DNA from: Bacteroidota bacterium
Lineage (GTDB): Bacteria; Bacteroidota; Ignavibacteria; UBA10030; F1-140-MAGs086
Assembly (NCBI GenBank): GCA_005792205.1
Contig: SXSO01000138.1
Span: 1 to 36,575, forward strand
Direction: 5' to 3'
Length of the DNA stretch: 36,575 nt
The position numbers and the translations under genes are program-made. A model generated the notes under the pieces. That model saw only the letters and a list, made by a program, of their open reading frames with translations, was not told the DNA's origin and did not search any database. This document shows, piece by piece, positions 32,097-36,575 of the stretch. Numbering within the stretch: the stretch's first letter is position 1; every line of letters begins with the position of its first letter.

Positions 32097-34139
32097 TCAA
32101 TACTTTGCCAATTTTTCCAAAGCATTTAAAATATCTTGTGTTTGTGGAAGTATTGCCATTTCAATTGATGGAGCATATGGAACGGGAGAATCTTTTGCTG
32201 CTACACGAAGAATTGGTCCATCAAGATATTCAAATGCTTCACTTGAAATAATTGCTGCAAGTTCGCCACCAAATCCACTAAATAAAGTGTCTTCATGTGC
32301 AATTAAAATTTTTCCCGTTTTCTTTGCGGAATTTAAAATTGTATCATAATCAAGTGGATTTAAAGTTCGCAAATCAATAACTTCTACACTCACTCCTTTT
32401 TCTTCCATTGTTCTTGCTGCTTCAAGTGAACGTTGAACCATAATTCCATAAGTTAAAATTGTAATATCATCTCCAACTTTGCGAACTTTTGCAATTCCAA
32501 ATGGAAGAAGATAATTTTCATCTGGTTCAGGAGTTGCTGCAAAATTTTGGCGATACATTCCTTTGTGTTCTAAAAACATTACAGGATCGTCACATCTAAT
32601 TGCATATTTTAAAAGTCCTTTTGCATCGCTTGCTGTTGATGGAAATACAACACGAAGTCCCGGAATGTGTGTGAAGAAATTTTCAATAGATTGACTATGA
32701 TACACTCCTCCGTGAATATAACCTCCAACTGCAACACGAATCACAAGTGGACAATTCCAACTTCCATTTGAACGATAATGAAATGTAGAAATTTCATTTC
32801 TAATTTGCATAAATGCTGGCCAAATGTAATCACCAAATTGAATTTCAACAACGGGTTTAAAATCGCCACGAAGTGCAAGTCCCATTGCAAGTCCCGCAAT
32901 ACTTGCTTCTGCAATTGGAGAATTGAAAACTCTATCTTCTCCAAATTGTTTTGTAAGACCTCTTGTTGCTGTAAAAACGCCACCTTTATCACCTGCAACA
33001 TCTTCTCCAAAAATTAGCATTTTAGGATTATGTTTTAATTCTTCTGCAAGTGCGTGATTTATTGCATCCACAAGCACTATATTATTTCCTTTATGTTCAG
33101 GTTCAACAAAATTATCTTTTGAAACAATTTCATTTGAAGAATAAACATAAAGTTCGCAAGTTTCTTGTGATGGTTCAGAAGCGGTTTCTGCATAATAAGC
33201 AGATGAATTTACTTCTTCAATAACTTCTTCTTTTATTTTTTGAATTGTTTTTTCATTTGCAATTTTATTTTTCAAAAGAAAATTTTCAAAAATTGGAATT
33301 GGATCTTTCTTTTTGTCTTCTTCAATTTCTTCTTGCTTTCTATATTTTTTGTGATCATCAGAAGATGAGTGTGGAAGCAAACGAACGCAATCACTCCAAA
33401 TGAGAACAGGACCTTCTCCATTTCTTAGTTTTTTTGTAGCATCAAGTGCAATATCATATGTATTAAAAAAATCAACTCCATTTGCGTGATAACGATTTAA
33501 ACCTTTATATCCTTCTGTGAGAGTGTAAATTGAACCCGTTGTAACTTGTTCGTGAAGTGGAACTGAAATTGCAAATCTATTATTTTGAATGTGAAATAAA
33601 ACTGGAAGTTTATCTCGTGTTGACCAATTTAATGCTTCCCAAAATTCACCTTCACTTGTTGTTCCTTCTCCCGATGAAACATATACAATTTCTTTACTCG
33701 TATTTTTCTTTGCTCCCATTGCTGTTCCAACTGCTTCAAGAAATTGAGTTCCCGTACAACTTGATTGTGATGGAATGCGAAGATGTTTTGAACTGTAATG
33801 ACACGGCATCATTCTTCCTCCATGATTTGGATCTTCTGCACGATGAAGTGCTGAAAGCAAAATATCTTTTGAAGTGAGACCAAGTGAAAGAGATAAACTT
33901 AAATCTCTATAATAAGGAAATGCCCAATCAACAGTTGGTTTTAAAGTCATTCCAACGGCAATTTGTGCTGCTTCATGTCCTGGAGCACCAATATGAAAAA
34001 ATTGTTTTCCTTGTTTAGTATAGATAAGTTGTTTTTCATCTAACTTTCTCGAAACCAACATCAGACGAAATATTTTTAACAATTCTTTTTCATTTAATCC
34101 ACTGAATGGATTTTTTGCAGAAATTTTTTTTGATGACAT
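32097..34139 (-). CDS. Fused E1 alpha-beta 2-oxoacid dehydrogenase (branched-chain type)
   Basis: This 680-residue single chain carries both E1 subunits. The alpha part (about 10-320) has the thiamine motif SSGEGTTSEGEFWEAL (155-170) to QNN (185-187) and DDHKKYR in the loop region. After a 30-residue linker, the beta part (about 352-680) has FGEDVAGDKGGVF and VGGYIHGGVYHSQS and ends LEKLAKY, much like the separate E1 beta. Fused E1 proteins of this length are common in Bacteroidota and are usually annotated as branched-chain 2-oxoacid dehydrogenases. Its start codon shares one base with the lipB stop (TAATG-type overlap). Confidence 0.91.
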   Translation of the reverse strand: MSSKKISAKNPFSGLNEKELLKIFRLMLVSRKLDEKQLIYTKQGKQFFHIGAPGHEAAQIAVGMTLKPTVDWAFPYYRDLSLSLSLGLTSKDILLSALHRAEDPNHGGRMMPCHYSSKHLRIPSQSSCTGTQFLEAVGTAMGAKKNTSKEIVYVSSGEGTTSEGEFWEALNWSTRDKLPVLFHIQNNRFAISVPLHEQVTTGSIYTLTEGYKGLNRYHANGVDFFNTYDIALDATKKLRNGEGPVLIWSDCVRLLPHSSSDDHKKYRKQEEIEEDKKKDPIPIFENFLLKNKIANEKTIQKIKEEVIEEVNSSAYYAETASEPSQETCELYVYSSNEIVSKDNFVEPEHKGNNIVLVDAINHALAEELKHNPKMLIFGEDVAGDKGGVFTATRGLTKQFGEDRVFNSPIAEASIAGLAMGLALRGDFKPVVEIQFGDYIWPAFMQIRNEISTFHYRSNGSWNCPLVIRVAVGGYIHGGVYHSQSIENFFTHIPGLRVVFPSTASDAKGLLKYAIRCDDPVMFLEHKGMYRQNFAATPEPDENYLLPFGIAKVRKVGDDITILTYGIMVQRSLEAARTMEEKGVSVEVIDLRTLNPLDYDTILNSAKKTGKILIAHEDTLFSGFGGELAAIISSEAFEYLDGPILRVAAKDSPVPYAPSIEMAILPQTQDILNALEKLAKY

Positions 34140-34843
34140 TATGTTAATTGTAATTTGTTATTTAATCTTCCTATAAATTCTTCTTTTATTTCTTCTATTT
34201 TTACATTGAAAACTCGACTAAAATTTTCCACTAATTTTTTTTGAACTTCACTTAAATTTATTTTTTTGTTCAAAACTTTTTCTATTGAAGTTACTCCTTT
34301 GTGAAAAATTCCACACGGAATAATTTTTTCAAAATGATTCAAATTTGTATTTACATTTAAAGCAAATCCATGCATTGTTATCCAACTTTTTACTTTAATT
34401 CCAATTGCAGCAATTTTATTTCCTTCAACCCAAACACCTGTAAAATCACTATCTTTTTTTCCTTGTATATCAAAATATTTCAAAGTCAAAATTATTACTT
34501 CTTCAATATCTCGAAGATATTTATGAATATCCAAATAATAATTTTCTAAATTTAAAATTGGATAACCTACAATTTGTCCAATTCCATGAAATGTTATATC
34601 ACCACCTCTATCAATATTGTAAGTATTTATTCCATCAATTTTTAGTTCACTTTCATTTGCAAGAAGATGCGTTTCACTTCCATTTCTCCCAATTGTATAA
34701 ACACTATTGTGTTCAGTTAAAATTAGAACATCTTCAATTTGATTTTCTTTGCGAAGAGAAAAAATTTCTTTTTGTAAATTCCAAATATCATAAAAATCTG
34801 TTATACCAAGTGAAAGTAATTTTACAGTTTTACTTTTCATCAA
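34139..34843 (-). CDS. lipB: Octanoyltransferase (lipoyl/octanoyl-ACP:protein transferase)
   Basis: This 234-residue enzyme moves octanoate from ACP to the lipoyl lysine of E2, the step before LipA. The motifs are RGGDITFHGIGQIVGYPI (79-96), AAIGIKV with Lys150 and IPCGI with Cys177, which together form the catalytic dyad. HGFALNVN is also conserved. Two Met codons open the gene, and the first overlaps the lpd stop by 4 bases, which favours it. Having lipB and lipA in one cluster with their substrate protein suggests de novo lipoylation from ACP. Confidence 0.96.
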   Translation of the reverse strand: MMKSKTVKLLSLGITDFYDIWNLQKEIFSLRKENQIEDVLILTEHNSVYTIGRNGSETHLLANESELKIDGINTYNIDRGGDITFHGIGQIVGYPILNLENYYLDIHKYLRDIEEVIILTLKYFDIQGKKDSDFTGVWVEGNKIAAIGIKVKSWITMHGFALNVNTNLNHFEKIIPCGIFHKGVTSIEKVLNKKINLSEVQKKLVENFSRVFNVKIEEIKEEFIGRLNNKLQLT

Positions 34844-36234
34844 ATGTGAATTGATTTTCCATATGCATTTTCTGCTGCTTCCATAATTGCTTCGGAAAGT
34901 GTTGGATGTGCATGAATTGTATGTGCAATTCCCTCCACTGTTGTTTCAAGTGTTTTTGCAACAGAAAGTTCGGCAATCATTTCAGTTGCCTCACTTCCTA
35001 AAATATGTGCTCCAAGAAGTTCACCATATTTTTCATCAAATATAAGTTTGACTAATCCATCTGTTTTTCCAATTGCTCTTGCTTTTCCACTTGCGGAAAA
35101 TGGAAATCTTCCAACTTTAATTTTATATCCATTTTGAATTGCTTTTTCTTCTGTCATTCCAATGCTTGCAACTTGCGGTTCGCAATATGTACAAGATGGG
35201 AAGTTTTCCCAATCAATTGGGTTTGGATTTTTTCCCGCAATTTTTTCAACGCAAATGATTCCTTCTTTTGAAGCAATGTGAGCAAGAAGTGGTGGTCCTG
35301 CAACATCTCCAATTGCATAAATTCCATCTACATTTGTTTTTCCAAAATCATCTACAACAATAAATCCTTTTTCTATTTTTATTCCAACATTTTCTAATCC
35401 AATGTTTTCAATATTTGCTTGAATACCAATTGCATTCAATACAATTTCAGATTCAATTTCTTTCTTTCCACTTTTATTTGAAATAACTGTTTTTATTTTT
35501 TTTCCTTCAACAACATTTTCAACTTTTGTTTCGGTTAAAATTTCAATTCCTTGTTTTTTGAAATTGCTTTCCAAAAGTTTTGAGATTTCTTTATCTTCCA
35601 TCGGAAGTATATTTGGAAGCATTTCAATAAGTGTAACTTTTGTTCCAAATGTGTTATAGAAATACGCAAACTCAATTCCAATTGCTCCAGCACCAATTAT
35701 TGTCATTGATTTTGGAAGTGTTTTTAATGTCATTGCTGTTTTACTTGTGATAACATTTTTTTCATCCACCTTTATTGTAGGAATTGTTTTTGCTCTTCCT
35801 CCAGTTGCAATGATTATATGTTTTGCTTTTATTTCTTCAACAACTTTTCCATCTTTTGAAATTGTAACTAAATTCTTTCCTAAAATTTTTCCACTTCCTG
35901 AAATGTGCTCAATTTTATTTTTTTTCATTAAGTATTCAATTCCTTTGGAATTTATTTGAGCAACATTTCTACTTCTTTCAATAATTTTTTTGAAATCAAA
36001 TTTTAGTTCTTTATGTGTAATTCCAAATTCATCAGAATGTTTAAAATAGTTATACACTTCTGCATTTTTGAGAAGTGCTTTTGTTGGAATACATCCCCAA
36101 TTTAAACAAACTCCACCGAGTTTTTCTTTTTCTACAATAGCAGTTTTAAAACCAAGTTGAGATGATTTAATTGCGGCAACATAACCTCCCGGACCTCCTC
36201 CAATAACTAATATATCAAACTCTTTTTTGGACAT
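34840..36234 (-). CDS. lpd: Dihydrolipoyl dehydrogenase (E3)
   Basis: This 464-residue flavoprotein reoxidises dihydrolipoamide on E2 with NAD+. Motifs are the FAD site VIGGGPGGYVA (10-20), the redox disulfide GGVCLNWGCIPTK (Cys43, Cys48), the NAD site IIGAGAIGIE, a second FAD contact YAIGDVAG, and the C-terminal HPTLSE (His443, Glu448) that completes the active site of the partner subunit. ATG 36234 was chosen over TTG 36252 because MSKKEFDILVIGGG is the usual spacing from start to FAD motif. It is the first gene of the seven-gene minus-strand cluster. The promoter should lie in 36235-36340, but I see no clear boxes. Confidence 0.96.
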   Translation of the reverse strand: MSKKEFDILVIGGGPGGYVAAIKSSQLGFKTAIVEKEKLGGVCLNWGCIPTKALLKNAEVYNYFKHSDEFGITHKELKFDFKKIIERSRNVAQINSKGIEYLMKKNKIEHISGSGKILGKNLVTISKDGKVVEEIKAKHIIIATGGRAKTIPTIKVDEKNVITSKTAMTLKTLPKSMTIIGAGAIGIEFAYFYNTFGTKVTLIEMLPNILPMEDKEISKLLESNFKKQGIEILTETKVENVVEGKKIKTVISNKSGKKEIESEIVLNAIGIQANIENIGLENVGIKIEKGFIVVDDFGKTNVDGIYAIGDVAGPPLLAHIASKEGIICVEKIAGKNPNPIDWENFPSCTYCEPQVASIGMTEEKAIQNGYKIKVGRFPFSASGKARAIGKTDGLVKLIFDEKYGELLGAHILGSEATEMIAELSVAKTLETTVEGIAHTIHAHPTLSEAIMEAAENAYGKSIHI

Positions 36235-36344
36235 TTTTTTTAAAATTTTCAAAAAATATATGAAAATGTTTAAGAAATTTTAGGTTTATATTCGTACACT
36301 TAAATTCCATAATAATAATACCACTTATATATAAATAAAAATCA

Positions 36345-36371
36345 TAAAAAACTGGCAAACCAATTGCCAAT
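36345..36371 (-). terminator. Possible terminator of a minus-strand gene to the right of the window
   Basis: TGGCAA (36353-36358) and TTGCCA (36364-36369) pair around a 5-base loop. On the minus strand a run of T follows. It lies upstream of lpd, so it would end a gene outside the window. The stem is short. Confidence 0.4.
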
Positions 36372-36439
36372 AAAATAAAATCGTTATTTGGAAAGAACCA
36401 GTTGACGGGAAAAGTTTTGGTTTGTTTATTTTACCAAAA

Positions 36440-36575
36440 AATCCCGTTTCGGTTAAAAAGTGTTCACGTGACATGTAAAGTGGTTTACGGATAGTGTAAA
36501 GTCATTTATAGAAATTGTAAGAAAATGAACTTCTATAATATGGCAATTTCACTCAATAATTTCGTCCCGTTTCGG
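36440..36575 (-). repeat. Dispersed repeat copies at the window edge (R6, cut)
   Basis: Read on the minus strand, 36575 backwards gives CCGAAACGGGACGAAATTATTGAGTGAAATTGCCATATTAT, the right part of the R1/R2 type. Then two 21-bp units of the R5 type lie at 36475-36516. Next comes AACCGAAACGGGATTTTTT at 36454-36436, the same box that closes R5. The gap 36235-36575 otherwise holds only the possible terminator and plain AT-rich sequence. Confidence 0.65.

Noticed and set aside
36235..36252. TTG 36252 as start of lpd
   Set aside because: ATG 36234 gives the usual distance to the FAD-binding motif; the extra residues MKILKK have no support.

Overview
The window is a very AT-rich bacterial chromosome segment. 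Lys, Asn, Ile and Phe are abundant, codons end mostly in A or T, and almost no start codon has a Shine-Dalgarno sequence. Three proteins end in a type IX secretion (T9SS) sorting domain with the NYPNPFNP signature. Together these point to the Bacteroidota / Ignavibacteriota / Kapabacteria group. That placement is inference from motifs, not from a database search. I see no rRNA, tRNA, CRISPR array, transposase or phage gene.

Layout. (1) 1-5224: the tail of one T9SS cargo gene, then a 1327-residue secreted GH8 glycoside hydrolase / beta-helix / T9SS protein, each followed by the same terminator and the same intergenic repeat. (2) 5225-9486, minus strand: two exported amidohydrolase-family proteins, one of them a double-length fusion. 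(3) 9657-9944: an HU protein with its own terminator, followed by an inverted repeat copy. (4) 10476-11693: OsmC-like protein and a C-N hydrolase, convergent. (5) 11797-17331, plus strand: a tightly overlapping eight-gene operon (acylphosphatase, IspF, DedA, PAP2 phosphatase, Lnt, threonine aldolase, GNAT, hotdog thioesterase) weighted towards envelope lipids. (6) 17332-21131, minus: Ppx/GppA phosphatase, then a T9SS beta-propeller protein. (7) 21281-24709, minus: ymdB-like, folD, a glutaminyl-cyclase-like M28 lipoprotein, prmA. (8) 24774-27763, plus: a DUF2723 membrane protein, a block of 21-bp tandem repeats, and an alpha/beta hydrolase. (9) 27768-36234, minus: a complete 2-oxoacid dehydrogenase and lipoylation cluster (lpd, lipB, fused E1, E1 alpha, E1 beta, E2, lipA).

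How the genes work together. The last block makes the E1, E2 and E3 parts of 2-oxoacid dehydrogenase complexes together with both enzymes that put lipoate on E2. The plus-strand operon links isoprenoid precursor synthesis (IspF), undecaprenyl (pyro)phosphate recycling (PAP2, DedA) and lipoprotein maturation (Lnt). The M28 protein has the zinc ligands of glutaminyl cyclases, and several exported proteins in the window have Gln at the predicted mature N-terminus, so it may modify them.

The least explained material is intergenic. A dispersed repeat family built on alternating GACCGAAA boxes occurs in every large gap and includes an exact 110-bp inverted pair around the amidohydrolase/HU segment. 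A shared 3'-end module (T9SS sorting signal plus terminator) ends three genes, and two of these genes also share an upstream domain that I cannot name.
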